Notes under the pieces: model-generated
Told to the model about the DNA's origin: nothing
Database searches by the model: none
What the model saw: only the letters and a program-made list of their open reading frames with translations
Assembly: GCF_003144395.1 (NCBI RefSeq)
Contig: NZ_PENZ01000034.1
Coordinates: 248,001-312,000, forward strand
DNA length: 64,000 nt
Origin: Proteus faecis
GTDB taxonomy: Bacteria > Pseudomonadota > Gammaproteobacteria > Enterobacterales > Enterobacteriaceae
Direction of reading: 5' to 3'
In this document: positions 1 to 7,744 of the stretch, piece after piece
Layout of the letters: each line of letters begins with the position of its first letter
Position numbering within the stretch: position 1 is the stretch's first letter
Program-made: the position numbers and the translations under genes

Positions 1-635
1 TAACTGCATGGACAATGGCCGAATATTTATATGGTGCGGCAAAAAACAATTCAGACGTTCTGCAAATTGTTATCGATGATATTGTTGGAGCTGGCGTGAT
101 AAGCAATGGAAAAACATTGCATTCTAACAGTCATAGCGCTGTTGAAATCGGGCACACTAAAGTTATCGACTCTCAAAATAGCTGTTATTGCGGGGCAACA
201 GGGTGTTTAGAAACAGAAATTGCCATTCCTCAATTAATCAAAAAAGCCCAACTATTAGCTCAAGAAGATCCCACTTCGTTGCTAAACAAATATCCTATTA
301 CTGTTGAGACATTGTGTGATGCAATATTAATTGGCGATAAATCCGCGCTCGAAATTGTTAATTTAGTGGCTCAGCGATTAGGTTTTATTTTGGCTGTGAT
401 GATTAATATCTTTAATCCACAAAAAATATTAATTGGTTCACCGCTTTGTCGCGCTAAATCCATTCTTTTTCCTTTGATCTTGAACCAAGTTCAACAGCAT
501 GTCATGCCACGTTATGCTCAGTCTTTGATTATTGAAGAAACAGAGTTAAGAAACAAGGGGACTTTGCCTGCGGCTTCGCTCGTAAAAGAAGCACTCTACA
601 ATGGCTCTTTGTTAATTGAGTTGATGCAAGGATAA
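1..635 (+). CDS. mlc: Mlc (ROK-family glucose-responsive repressor), 5' end outside window
   Basis: C-terminal half of the ROK-family repressor that controls PTS sugar genes and is inactivated when the glucose permease PtsG sequesters it. The reading frame is open from base 3, so the DNA-binding helix-turn-helix lies upstream of the window. Visible are the ROK zinc motif (CYCGATGCLE) and a C-terminus ending NGSLLIELMQG that closely matches E. coli Mlc. The next gene is bioD, the same order as E. coli mlc-ynfK. The family assignment is firm; only the N-terminus is unseen. Confidence 0.93.
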   Translation, partial: TAWTMAEYLYGAAKNNSDVLQIVIDDIVGAGVISNGKTLHSNSHSAVEIGHTKVIDSQNSCYCGATGCLETEIAIPQLIKKAQLLAQEDPTSLLNKYPITVETLCDAILIGDKSALEIVNLVAQRLGFILAVMINIFNPQKILIGSPLCRAKSILFPLILNQVQQHVMPRYAQSLIIEETELRNKGTLPAASLVKEALYNGSLLIELMQG

Positions 636-831
636 ATCAGGTAAAATAAACCGTAACAAAAGTGTTTTATAAGCGTAAATACATCAATTGATCATTAACG
701 AATTCTCTATTTTCTACCAATTAACTAAAAAATTGAGCTATCTCAAGCCACCCGAAACAGTGTTACCCTAAACTCTAATCTCTGTCATTTTTTATGAACC
801 TGATTTATCTGTCATAACGGAAGTAAATTAT

Positions 832-1503
832 ATGTTAACACGCTTTTTTGTTACGGGGACAGATACCAACGTGGGTAAAACTGTTGTAACCCGAGCACTT
901 CTTCAGTCATTAAATCGTGGCGGGTCAACGGCAGTGGGTTATAAGCCTATTGCAACAGAATTGCATGAAACGGCTGAGGGTGAACGTAATCGTGATGCTA
1001 TGATTATTCATAATTCATCGCCAGTTGAAGTTCGCTACGACGAAATTAATCCTATTTTGCTTGATAATTGTTATATTAGTGAAAATGAAATTGATTTTAA
1101 TAAAATTTCAAATGAGCTAGACAATTTAAGTAAAAAAGCAGAGTGTGTTGTTATCGAGGGTAATGGTGGTTGGCGTTATTTACTCGATGATAATACCTTT
1201 TATTCTGATTGGGTGGTGAAAGAACAAATCCCAGTTGTTTTGGTTGTTGGTATTCAACCAGGCTGTGTCAATCACTCAATATTAACTGCGCAATCTATTA
1301 TCAATGATGGTGTAAAATTAGTAGGTTGGGTTGCGAACAGAATAAATCCAGGATTACCTTATTACGCGAAAATTGTGGAAAGGCTGTCTCAGCATATTCC
1401 TGCACCGTTGATTGGTGAAATCCCGTATTTGTTACGTCCTGAAGAACGTGATCTCTCTTGTTACCTCGATTTAAGTCAGTTAGAAATCGCTGTACCTGCT
1501 TAA
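832..1503 (+). CDS. bioD: Dethiobiotin synthetase (BioD2/YnfK type)
   Basis: ATP-dependent dethiobiotin synthetase: closes the ureido ring of 7,8-diaminopelargonate with CO2 in biotin synthesis, in the cytoplasm. 223 residues, normal for the family. The P-loop GTDTNVGKT is at residues 9-17 and the EGNGGW motif near 110 corresponds to the EGAGGW/EGTGGW of BioD proteins. It stands apart from any bioABFC cluster and next to mlc, like E. coli ynfK (bioD2), so it may be the second BioD paralogue of the genome. The 196-base gap after mlc suggests its own promoter. Confidence 0.9.
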   Translation: MLTRFFVTGTDTNVGKTVVTRALLQSLNRGGSTAVGYKPIATELHETAEGERNRDAMIIHNSSPVEVRYDEINPILLDNCYISENEIDFNKISNELDNLSKKAECVVIEGNGGWRYLLDDNTFYSDWVVKEQIPVVLVVGIQPGCVNHSILTAQSIINDGVKLVGWVANRINPGLPYYAKIVERLSQHIPAPLIGEIPYLLRPEERDLSCYLDLSQLEIAVPA

Positions 1504-1747
1504 GAGAGAATATAAATAAGTAATCAAGTGGATTGCTATCTGTTTTTAAACGATACCAAACTTGTTACTTTTAAGCGCCTGATGAGTAAATTCATTGGGT
1601 GTTTTTGTTTTTTCTGATTTAGTCACAAGCATAACTAATGATAAAAATGACACATAAAGTTAAGACTAAATAAGATAAAACAAATTAGATAATAGATAAC
1701 ATGTTGATAAATTAGAAAAGTAGTCATTGATAAATAGTGACAAAGAG

Positions 1748-1774
1748 AAAGGGCGCTAATATTGCGCCCTTTTT
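1748..1774. terminator. Bidirectional terminator between bioD and ynfD
   Basis: Nine-base-pair stem AAAGGGCGC / GCGCCCTTT with a 7-base loop. The plus side continues into T residues, and the minus side also gives a pyrimidine-rich tail. It lies just downstream of the minus-strand DUF1161 gene and can also stop bioD readthrough. Confidence 0.75.
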
Positions 1775-1800
1775 AATCACAAGATCTTATCAGCTATAGA

Positions 1801-2037
1801 TTAATGACGAGTATAGATAATTTTCTTGCTATCATTTTCGCAAGTTCCGACAACTTTACCTTCTGTCTGTGCAACTTGGTCGTTCTCAACGACAGTTAAA
1901 GTAAAGTTAGCGGCTGGCACACCATTATTAACGATTTTTTGTTGAATAGACTCAACGACTTCATCACAACCTGCATTCGCGGCTAAAGGTGCAAACGCAA
2001 CCAGTGTGGCCATTACAGCAAATACATATTTTTTCAT
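1801..2037 (-). CDS. ynfD: DUF1161 family small exported protein (YnfD-like)
   Basis: 78-residue protein with a clear Sec signal peptide (residues 1 to about 22, ending LAANA before GCDEV), so probably periplasmic. The mature part has two cysteines (one just after cleavage, one in GTCEND), which could form a disulphide. The pattern GKVVGTCE...KKIIYTR is typical of DUF1161. Function unknown. Its neighbour is ynfB; E. coli also keeps ynfB and ynfD in its terminus. The start has a good AGGAGA ribosome-binding site a few bases upstream. Confidence 0.8.
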   Translation of the reverse strand: MKKYVFAVMATLVAFAPLAANAGCDEVVESIQQKIVNNGVPAANFTLTVVENDQVAQTEGKVVGTCENDSKKIIYTRH

Positions 2038-2091
2038 ATTATTCTCTCCTTGTTTTAGCGGGCAAAAACATCACTGTTTTACACTATTTAC

Positions 2092-2448
2092 TTACGGGTT
2101 AACAGGGCGACCAGTATTACTATCTAAACAACGACGCGTTTCTGGTTCCCAATATGCGTAGACATTCGCGCTTTTCAGACAAGCATCTCGCTCATCAATG
2201 GCTTTATCTACTTTATTAAATTCGATTTTTTCCCGCTGATTGATTTGGTTACGAAGCTCTCGCTTTTGATCCCAATCTTCTTTCATTTGTCGAGCTTGTT
2301 CTTTATCTAAAACATTGTCATAGCCATCGCCATTAATGGTTACATTAGTCGAAGCGGCAACAGAAGAAAAAGAAGACACTGATAAACCAAGAAATAAGGA
2401 GAACACCATGGTTCTGATGACCTGTTTCTTAGTTAATGTGTTTATCAT
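2092..2448 (-). CDS. ynfB: YnfB family (UPF0482, DUF1283) exported protein
   Basis: 118 residues with an N-terminal signal peptide (hydrophobic stretch about 14-32). The mature part is highly charged and probably helical. The C-terminal block [19 protein letters not shown] matches E. coli YnfB almost exactly, and two cysteines (DACLKS and RRCLD) could pair. Function unknown. It lies 54 bases upstream of ynfD on the same strand, so the two may be co-transcribed. Confidence 0.88.
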   Translation of the reverse strand: MINTLTKKQVIRTMVFSLFLGLSVSSFSSVAASTNVTINGDGYDNVLDKEQARQMKEDWDQKRELRNQINQREKIEFNKVDKAIDERDACLKSANVYAYWEPETRRCLDSNTGRPVNP

Positions 2449-2548
2449 GGTTGCTATCCTCTAAAGTTATGTAGCTATTGCTCTCAATGACTATTATATC
2501 TTAATAATTATAGCTGATACCTTAATAAAAAATGCGTTTTCAGTGTGT

Positions 2549-3298
2549 TTAATTTTGACGATGGACACTTAACCCTGCAAATGACTGACTCACAGGCATC
2601 ATTTCTAGTGTATTGATATTCACATGAGCAGGTAATGTTGCTGTCCAATACACTGCTTCTGCCACATCTTCAGGTGTTAACGCATTTGCATTTGCATAAG
2701 TTTGTTCAACCTTATCACTATCACCTTTAAAACGAATTAATGAAAATTCTGTACCACCAACAAGCCCTGGCTCAATATCAGTCACGCGGACTTTTTTGCC
2801 TTGGAGATCTGCTCGCAATCCTAAGCTAAATTGCTTAACAAAGGCTTTAGTCGCGCCATAAACATTACCACCCATATAAGGCCAAGACGCTGCTGTTGAA
2901 CTGATATTAATAATATGGCCTTTGTTTCTTTCAACCATAAAAGGAAGAATAGCACGAGTGACATGAACTAAACCTTTATTATTTGTCTCGATCATTGTAT
3001 CCCAGTCATCAAGGCTTGCTTTATCCGCGGTATTTAAACCTAAGGCTAAGCCAGCATTATTGACTAACACATCAATTTCACTCCATTTTTCGGGTAATTG
3101 TTTGAAAATTTCACTGACTGCTTTTTTATCTGTAACATCGAGTTGTAATGGATAAAATTGTTCACCTAGCTCTTTATGTAAGCTATTAAGTTTATCCAAA
3201 CGACGAGCAGTACCAATAACTTTATGTCCATGGCTGATAAAATGACGAGCAATGGCTTCACCAAAGCCAGCAGAAGCACCTGTGATAAAAATAATCAT
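2549..3298 (-). CDS. ydfG: NADP-dependent 3-hydroxy acid dehydrogenase YdfG
   Basis: Classical short-chain dehydrogenase/reductase, 249 residues. In E. coli the enzyme oxidises serine, allo-threonine and 3-hydroxy acids and reduces malonic semialdehyde. The nucleotide motif TGASAGFG is at residues 6-13, NNAG near 85, the catalytic Ser in INISST near 134 and YGATK near 147-151. The end (HVNINTLEMMPVSQSFAGLSVHRQ) is nearly identical to E. coli YdfG. Transcribed alone from the minus strand, with the start just inside a 250-base gap. Confidence 0.93.
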   Translation of the reverse strand: MIIFITGASAGFGEAIARHFISHGHKVIGTARRLDKLNSLHKELGEQFYPLQLDVTDKKAVSEIFKQLPEKWSEIDVLVNNAGLALGLNTADKASLDDWDTMIETNNKGLVHVTRAILPFMVERNKGHIINISSTAASWPYMGGNVYGATKAFVKQFSLGLRADLQGKKVRVTDIEPGLVGGTEFSLIRFKGDSDKVEQTYANANALTPEDVAEAVYWTATLPAHVNINTLEMMPVSQSFAGLSVHRQN

Positions 3299-3501
3299 TT
3301 AATTTCCCCTCAATAGTCATAGTAATTGAAAGTAAAAGACTATCACTAGAAAGAGTCAAGTTTAAAACACGGCTTTGAGATAAATCAGGCTAAAAATCAT
3401 ATCCTTTTCTTATATGAAAGATTTTTATCTTTAATAATAAATAAGATTTTTGTTTTTAACTGCAAGATAAGAAGGGAAAGATAGAACAATTAACAACCCA
3501 G

Positions 3502-3530
3502 AAGCTGGGTTTATTGAGAAAACCCAGCTT
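3502..3530 (-). terminator. Terminator downstream of osmB
   Basis: Eleven-base-pair perfect stem AAGCTGGGTTT / AAACCCAGCTT with a 7-base loop, 20 bases after the osmB stop on the minus strand. A second half-arm (AACCCAG at 3495-3501) could form an alternative hairpin. The T-run is weak. Confidence 0.5.
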
Positions 3531-3551
3531 AGTTGAATAAGGCAATGTCAG

Positions 3552-3773
3552 TTATTTTTTACCGACTTGATGGCCAATAACACCACCTAAGACACCACCG
3601 CCAATGGTACCTAATGCGCTACCATCTGTTAAAATAGCGCCACCGATAGCACCTGCACCGGCGCCAATTGCTGTATTACGGTCGCGTTTTGTCATGCTAG
3701 AACAACCCGCAAGTGAAAAAAGCAGAACAGAAGCGACACACAGTGTTCCAATCTTTTTTAACGTGATATTCAT
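3552..3773 (-). CDS. osmB: OsmB-like osmotically inducible lipoprotein
   Basis: 73-residue outer-membrane lipoprotein. The signal peptide ends in the lipobox SLAGC with the lipidated Cys at residue 24. It is followed by KRDRNTAIGAGAGAIGGA and a glycine-zipper tail ending GGVIGHQVGKK, nearly identical to E. coli OsmB. I chose the ATG at 3773 over an upstream in-frame ATG at 3800 because GGAG lies 9 bases before it and the extra 9 residues would spoil the signal peptide. Known homologues respond to osmotic stress; no regulator site was identified here. Confidence 0.9.
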   Translation of the reverse strand: MNITLKKIGTLCVASVLLFSLAGCSSMTKRDRNTAIGAGAGAIGGAILTDGSALGTIGGGVLGGVIGHQVGKK

Positions 3774-3871
3774 TTTTATAAACTCCGATATAAAGGACAA
3801 TATAAAAATAAACTTATCGTATTTATACTAGGATCGGAATATTCGGGAACAATGGAGAGAAAATTCTTAAA

Positions 3872-3895
3872 TTAACCCACATTATAGTGGGTTAA
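3872..3895 (-). terminator. Terminator downstream of dhaT
   Basis: Nine-base-pair perfect stem TTAACCCAC / GTGGGTTAA with a 6-base loop, 18 bases past the dhaT stop, followed on the minus strand by TTTAAG. Confidence 0.65.
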
Positions 3896-3912
3896 TGTTT
3901 ATTAGCGCATTA

Positions 3913-5076
3913 TTAGAATGCTTGACGGAAAATTTCAATGATCTCTTTTTCATTACCTTTACGAGGATTAGAGAATGCATTACCGTCTTTAAGAGCCATT
4001 TCCGCCATATATGGGAAATCAGATTCTTTCACACCTAATTCACCTAAATGTTGCGGAATACCAATATCCACAGAAAGGCGTGCGATAGCTGTAATAGCAC
4101 GTTCTGCTGCGTCCATCACGGATAATCCTGCGACGTTTTCCCCCATAAACTCAGCAATATCTGCAAATTTCTCTGGGTTAGCAATCAGATTATAACGTAG
4201 TACATGTGGTAACAGCACTGCATTAGCGACACCATGAGGCATATCATATAAACCACCTAATTGGTGAGCCATTGCATGCACGTAACCAAGGTTTGCGTTA
4301 TTAAATGCCATTCCAGCTAAAAGTGAAGCATAAGCCATATTTTCACGGGCTTTCAGATTTGTTCCCAAGGCTACAGCTTGACGCAAGTTACGAGAAATTA
4401 AACGAATTGCTTGAATAGCTGAAGCATCTGTAACAGGGTTAGCATCTTTAGAAATATAAGCTTCAACTGCGTGAGTTAACGCATCCATACCTGTTGCGGC
4501 AGTGAGTCCGGCGGGTTTGCCAATCATTAACAATGGATCGTTAATAGAAACAGAAGGGAGGTTACGCCAACTCACAATAACAAATTTAACTTTAGTTTTT
4601 GTATTGGTCAGAACACAGTGGCGAGTGACTTCACTTGCTGTACCGGCAGTCGTATTCACAGCAATAATCGGTGGAAGTGGATTTGTTAGTGTTTCAATGC
4701 CAGCATAATTATAAAGGTCACCTTCATGAGTGGCTGCAATACCGATACCTTTACCACAGTCGTGTGGACTACCACCTCCCACTGTAATTATCATGTCGCA
4801 TTGTTCTTTGCGGAACATTGCAAGACCTTCAAGCACATTCGTGTCTTTGGGGTTAGGTTCAGTGCCATCAAATACGGCAACATCAATACCCGCTTCTTTT
4901 AGATAACCGATAGTTTTATCTACGGCACCATCTTTTATCGCTCGCAGGCCTTTATCTGTTACCAACAGGGCTTTTTTACCGCCTAATAATTTACAACGTT
5001 CACCAACAACAGAGATAGCACCAGGACCAAAAAAGTTAACATTCGGTACCAAGTAATCAAATATACGATAGCTCAT
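3913..5076 (-). CDS. dhaT: 1,3-propanediol dehydrogenase-type iron alcohol dehydrogenase
   Basis: 387-residue group III iron-dependent alcohol dehydrogenase. The sequence matches the DhaT of Klebsiella and Citrobacter almost throughout, for example MSYR.FDYLVPNVNFFGP at the start and GNAFSNPRKGNE near the end. DhaT reduces 3-hydroxypropionaldehyde to 1,3-propanediol with NADH to regenerate NAD+ in anaerobic glycerol fermentation. GGGSPHD (about 97-103) binds NAD; the Asp/His of GMDALTHAVEA and the His residues of HAMAHQLGGLYDMPHG are the metal ligands. No glycerol dehydratase or other dha gene is nearby, so its aldehyde substrate in this organism is open. An FNR-like site lies upstream. Confidence 0.9.
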   Translation of the reverse strand: MSYRIFDYLVPNVNFFGPGAISVVGERCKLLGGKKALLVTDKGLRAIKDGAVDKTIGYLKEAGIDVAVFDGTEPNPKDTNVLEGLAMFRKEQCDMIITVGGGSPHDCGKGIGIAATHEGDLYNYAGIETLTNPLPPIIAVNTTAGTASEVTRHCVLTNTKTKVKFVIVSWRNLPSVSINDPLLMIGKPAGLTAATGMDALTHAVEAYISKDANPVTDASAIQAIRLISRNLRQAVALGTNLKARENMAYASLLAGMAFNNANLGYVHAMAHQLGGLYDMPHGVANAVLLPHVLRYNLIANPEKFADIAEFMGENVAGLSVMDAAERAITAIARLSVDIGIPQHLGELGVKESDFPYMAEMALKDGNAFSNPRKGNEKEIIEIFRQAF

Positions 5077-5164
5077 GATAAACCTTCCAATATCAGATTA
5101 TTATTAAAATAAATTAAAGTATTAGTGCATTCTCACCTCGTTGATTATTAAGTCAAGGAAGTAG

Positions 5165-5190
5165 CTCATCAATGAGATGAATCGATTCAT
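5165..5190. promoter_or_regulatory. Two adjacent palindromes upstream of dhaT
   Basis: CTCAT-CA-ATGAG at 5165-5176 is immediately followed by the perfect 14-base palindrome ATGAATCGATTCAT at 5177-5190. They lie 90-115 bases upstream of the dhaT start. This looks like an operator for a dimeric regulator, but none is assigned. Confidence 0.35.
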
Positions 5191-5205
5191 TTAACTTTGG
5201 TTCAT

Positions 5206-5219
5206 TTGATATAAGTCAA
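5206..5219. promoter_or_regulatory. FNR/CRP-like half-perfect site upstream of dhaT
   Basis: TTGAT-ATAA-GTCAA differs from the FNR consensus TTGAT-N4-ATCAA at one position. About 130 bases upstream of dhaT, a gene used in anaerobic fermentation. It could equally be chance in AT-rich DNA. Confidence 0.35.
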
Positions 5220-5278
5220 CGGGATATGCTTATTTGATGATGTGAGATTAAGAAAATAACTATTTTAACATATATGGT

Positions 5279-5307
5279 TTGACAGATTTGTATTCCGAGA
5301 GTAGGTT
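5279..5307 (+). promoter_or_regulatory. Sigma-70 promoter of the ars operon
   Basis: A perfect -35 box TTGACA (5279-5284), a 17-base spacer and TAGGTT (5302-5307) as the -10, 27 bases before the arsR ATG. A strong AAAGGAG ribosome-binding site follows at 5322-5328. ArsR would be expected to bind over this promoter. Confidence 0.6.
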
Positions 5308-5333
5308 AGAATTTCTTAAAGAAAGGAGCAAAT

Positions 5334-5669
5334 ATGGAACCGTTGCAATTATTTAAGGTATTAAGTGATCAAACAAGGCTAGATATTGTGTTGTTACTTA
5401 AAGCATCTGGTGAATTGTGTGTTTGTGACATCTATACAGCACTAAATTTATCCCAGCCGAAAACTTCTCGCCACCTAGCTATGTTGCGAGAAAGTGGACT
5501 ATTACTTGATTCTAAACACGGGAAATGGGTTCATTATCGTTTGTCTCCTACCTTATTACCGTGGGTGAAAAATATTATTGAAGTCACCTATGAAACAGAG
5601 AAAAGCAAAATAGCAGATTTACTTCAATCTATTGAAAAGAATGGGTCAGTGAGTTGTTGTTCTGAATAA
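5334..5669 (+). CDS. arsR: ArsR arsenic-responsive repressor
   Basis: 111-residue winged-helix repressor of the ArsR/SmtB family, released from DNA by As(III)/Sb(III). The metalloid-sensing motif ELCVCDI puts Cys at residues 29 and 31. The recognition helix is SQPKTSRHLAMLRESGLL. It ends in a second cysteine pair (SCCSE), also common in ArsR proteins. First gene of the arsR-(arsD remnant)-arsB-arsC operon; a good promoter and ribosome-binding site precede it. Confidence 0.93.
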   Translation: MEPLQLFKVLSDQTRLDIVLLLKASGELCVCDIYTALNLSQPKTSRHLAMLRESGLLLDSKHGKWVHYRLSPTLLPWVKNIIEVTYETEKSKIADLLQSIEKNGSVSCCSE

Positions 5670-5716
5670 AAAATTTTAAATTAATATATATGAAAAAGCA
5701 GATATGAAGTGTCGAT

Positions 5717-5811
5717 ATGAAAAAGCTAGAAGTCTTTGATCCCGCATTATGTTGTAGCACGGGAGAGGTGTGGCACTCGGTGTTGATGCATTGAGCAAAC
5801 TGGCTGATTAA
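5717..5811 (+). pseudogene. arsD: Decayed arsD (arsenic metallochaperone) remnant
   Basis: The ATG at 5717 opens MKKLEVFDPALCCSTG, which matches the N-terminus of ArsD (MKTLMVFDPAMCCSTG in E. coli plasmid R773), including the CC metal-binding pair. The frame then breaks. Reading across two small indels gives VCGT, then [10 protein letters not shown] and a stop at 5809, matching the ArsD pattern CSTGVCG..VD.AL. The rest of ArsD and all of ArsA are absent before arsB. This is a relic of an arsRD(A)BC operon. Confidence 0.75.
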
Positions 5812-5858
5812 TTTTTTCTAGTAGAAAGCTTTTAATGAGTTTTCTGAAAGAGGTTTGT

Positions 5859-7148
5859 ATGTTTATTGCAGTATTAATATTTGTTTTGACAATCACTTTT
5901 GTTATTTGGCAACCAAAAGGATTGGGGATCGGTTGGAGTGCAACAATTGGTGCATTAATCGCATTATTACTAGGCGTCATTAATCTCCAAGATATTCCCG
6001 TGGTTTGGAATATTGTATGGAATGCAACCGCTACATTTGTTGCTGTTATTATCATTAGCCTTATTCTTGATGAAAGTGGCTTCTTTGAATGGGCCGCACT
6101 CCATGTTGCAAAATGGGGCGGTGGTAAAGGCCGTCTTTTATTTAGCTATATTATCCTGTTAGGCGCATCCGTTGCGGCACTTTTTGCCAATGATGGTGCC
6201 GCACTTATTCTAACGCCCATTGTGATTGCAATGTTGTTAGCGCTTGGGTTTAGTAAAGGAACAACATTAGCTTTTGTTATGGCAGCAGGATTTATTGCAG
6301 ATACAGCAAGCTTGCCTTTAATTGTTTCAAATTTAGTTAATATCGTCTCTGCTGATTTCTTTAATATCGGATTTACGGAATATGCGTCAGTGATGGTTCC
6401 CGTTGATATCGCTGCAATTATTGCAACATTAATTATGTTACATTGGTTTTTTCGCAAAGATATTCCTCAGCAATATGACACCTCTAAGTTAGCGATGCCT
6501 GCGACGGTGATCAAAGATGTGAAAACATTTAAAGCCGGTTGGTTGGTATTACTTCTTTTATTACTTGGTTTTTTCATACTGGAACCTTTGGGTATTCCAA
6601 TTAGTGCTATTGCCGCTGTTGGTGCTGTAATTTTGTGGTTTATTGCGGCACGAGGAAAGACGATTAATACTCGAAAAGTTTTACGTGGAGCACCTTGGCA
6701 AATCGTGATTTTCTCCCTTGGCATGTACCTTGTTGTTTATGGATTACGTAATGCTGGTTTGACTCAATATCTATCTGAAGTTTTTGACTTCTTATCAAGC
6801 AAAGGTGTGTGGACTGCAACACTCGGAACGGGATATATCACCGCATTTTTATCATCAATTATGAATAATATGCCAACCGTTCTTATCGGAGCCTTATCGA
6901 TTGAAGGTAGTAATGCCTCTGGTTTAATTAAAGAAGCGATGGTTTATGCGAATGTTATTGGTGCAGATTTAGGCCCTAAAATTACGCCAATAGGAAGTTT
7001 AGCGACATTATTGTGGTTGCATGTTTTGTCGCAAAAAAATATGACCATTACATGGGGATATTATTTTAAAACAGGTATTGTTATGACTATTCCCGTACTT
7101 ACGGTAACACTGATTGCATTAGCACTTAGACTTACATTAATGAATTAG
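5859..7148 (+). CDS. arsB: ArsB arsenite/antimonite efflux pump
   Basis: Inner-membrane As(III)/Sb(III):H+ antiporter, about 12 membrane segments. Long identical stretches to E. coli ArsB ([50 protein letters not shown]). I start at the ATG at 5859, which gives 429 residues, the same as E. coli ArsB, and has AGAGG 5 bases upstream. An in-frame ATG at 5835 would add 8 unmatched residues. Second intact gene of the ars operon; without ArsA it works as a stand-alone secondary pump. Confidence 0.93.
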   Translation: MFIAVLIFVLTITFVIWQPKGLGIGWSATIGALIALLLGVINLQDIPVVWNIVWNATATFVAVIIISLILDESGFFEWAALHVAKWGGGKGRLLFSYIILLGASVAALFANDGAALILTPIVIAMLLALGFSKGTTLAFVMAAGFIADTASLPLIVSNLVNIVSADFFNIGFTEYASVMVPVDIAAIIATLIMLHWFFRKDIPQQYDTSKLAMPATVIKDVKTFKAGWLVLLLLLLGFFILEPLGIPISAIAAVGAVILWFIAARGKTINTRKVLRGAPWQIVIFSLGMYLVVYGLRNAGLTQYLSEVFDFLSSKGVWTATLGTGYITAFLSSIMNNMPTVLIGALSIEGSNASGLIKEAMVYANVIGADLGPKITPIGSLATLLWLHVLSQKNMTITWGYYFKTGIVMTIPVLTVTLIALALRLTLMN

Positions 7149-7158
7149 TGGTGAAAAA

Positions 7159-7584
7159 ATGAATCGCATTGTAATTTATCACAATCCAAATTGTGGCACA
7201 TCACGAAACACGCTTGAAATGATACGAAACAGTGGTGTAGAGCCTGAAATTATCCATTATCTTGAGACGCCACCCTCTAAGCATGTTTTAGAGAAACTGA
7301 TTGCTGATATGGGAATTTCGGTTAAAGCACTATTACGAAAGAATGTTGAACCTTATGATAAATTAGATCTTGATCATGTTAATGTTACTGATAAACAACT
7401 TATTGATTATATGTTGAAATATCCAATATTAATCAATAGACCTATTGTTGTGACCCCCTTAGGAACTCGGTTATGCCGTCCTTCAGAAGTCGTCTTAGAT
7501 ATTCTTCCAAAAGCACAGAAAGGTGCCTTTTCAAAAGAAGATGGACAAAATGTTGTCGATGAAAAAGGGAATAGGCTGATATAA
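7159..7584 (+). CDS. arsC: ArsC glutaredoxin-dependent arsenate reductase
   Basis: 141 residues. Reduces As(V) to As(III) for export by ArsB, using glutathione and glutaredoxin. Catalytic Cys12 lies in YHNPNCGTSRNT, and the anion-binding arginines appear in NRPIVVTPLGTRLCRP. It begins 10 bases after arsB, so it is translated from the same mRNA, and a good terminator follows. Confidence 0.94.
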   Translation: MNRIVIYHNPNCGTSRNTLEMIRNSGVEPEIIHYLETPPSKHVLEKLIADMGISVKALLRKNVEPYDKLDLDHVNVTDKQLIDYMLKYPILINRPIVVTPLGTRLCRPSEVVLDILPKAQKGAFSKEDGQNVVDEKGNRLI

Positions 7585-7617
7585 AAGAGTTTATTAACTA
7601 TTTTTAGGGTAATAGAA

Positions 7618-7640
7618 GCCTCACTAAGGTGAGGTTTTTT
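7618..7640 (+). terminator. Terminator of the ars operon
   Basis: Stem CCTCAC / GTGAGG with loop TAAG followed by six T residues, 34 bases after the arsC stop. Confidence 0.8.
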
Positions 7641-7690
7641 GTTGTAATTATCGGCATCATCTGACTTAAGTAAGAAGGGCGGAAACGAAA

Positions 7691-7726
7691 AAATAAAGCA
7701 CCCCAAGCAGGTGTAGGTGCTTTATT
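7691..7726 (-). terminator. Terminator downstream of roxA
   Basis: Eleven-base-pair perfect stem AATAAAGCACC / GGTGCTTTATT. On the minus strand it runs on into TTTTTCG. It lies 19 bases past the roxA stop. Confidence 0.75.
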
Positions 7727-7744
7727 GTATCCAACCAATATCAC

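Noticed and set aside
882-890. TGTTGTAAC inside bioD resembling the core of a Tus/Ter site
   Set aside because: The following bases (CCGAGC) do not match the required CTA, and the upstream bases also differ; a coding coincidence.
3604-3831. 75-codon ORF opposite osmB
   Set aside because: Antisense shadow of osmB created by its repetitive Gly/Ala codons.
7640-7648. TGTTGTAAT after the ars terminator, Ter-like
   Set aside because: Only part of the core matches and the critical C and flanking bases differ.
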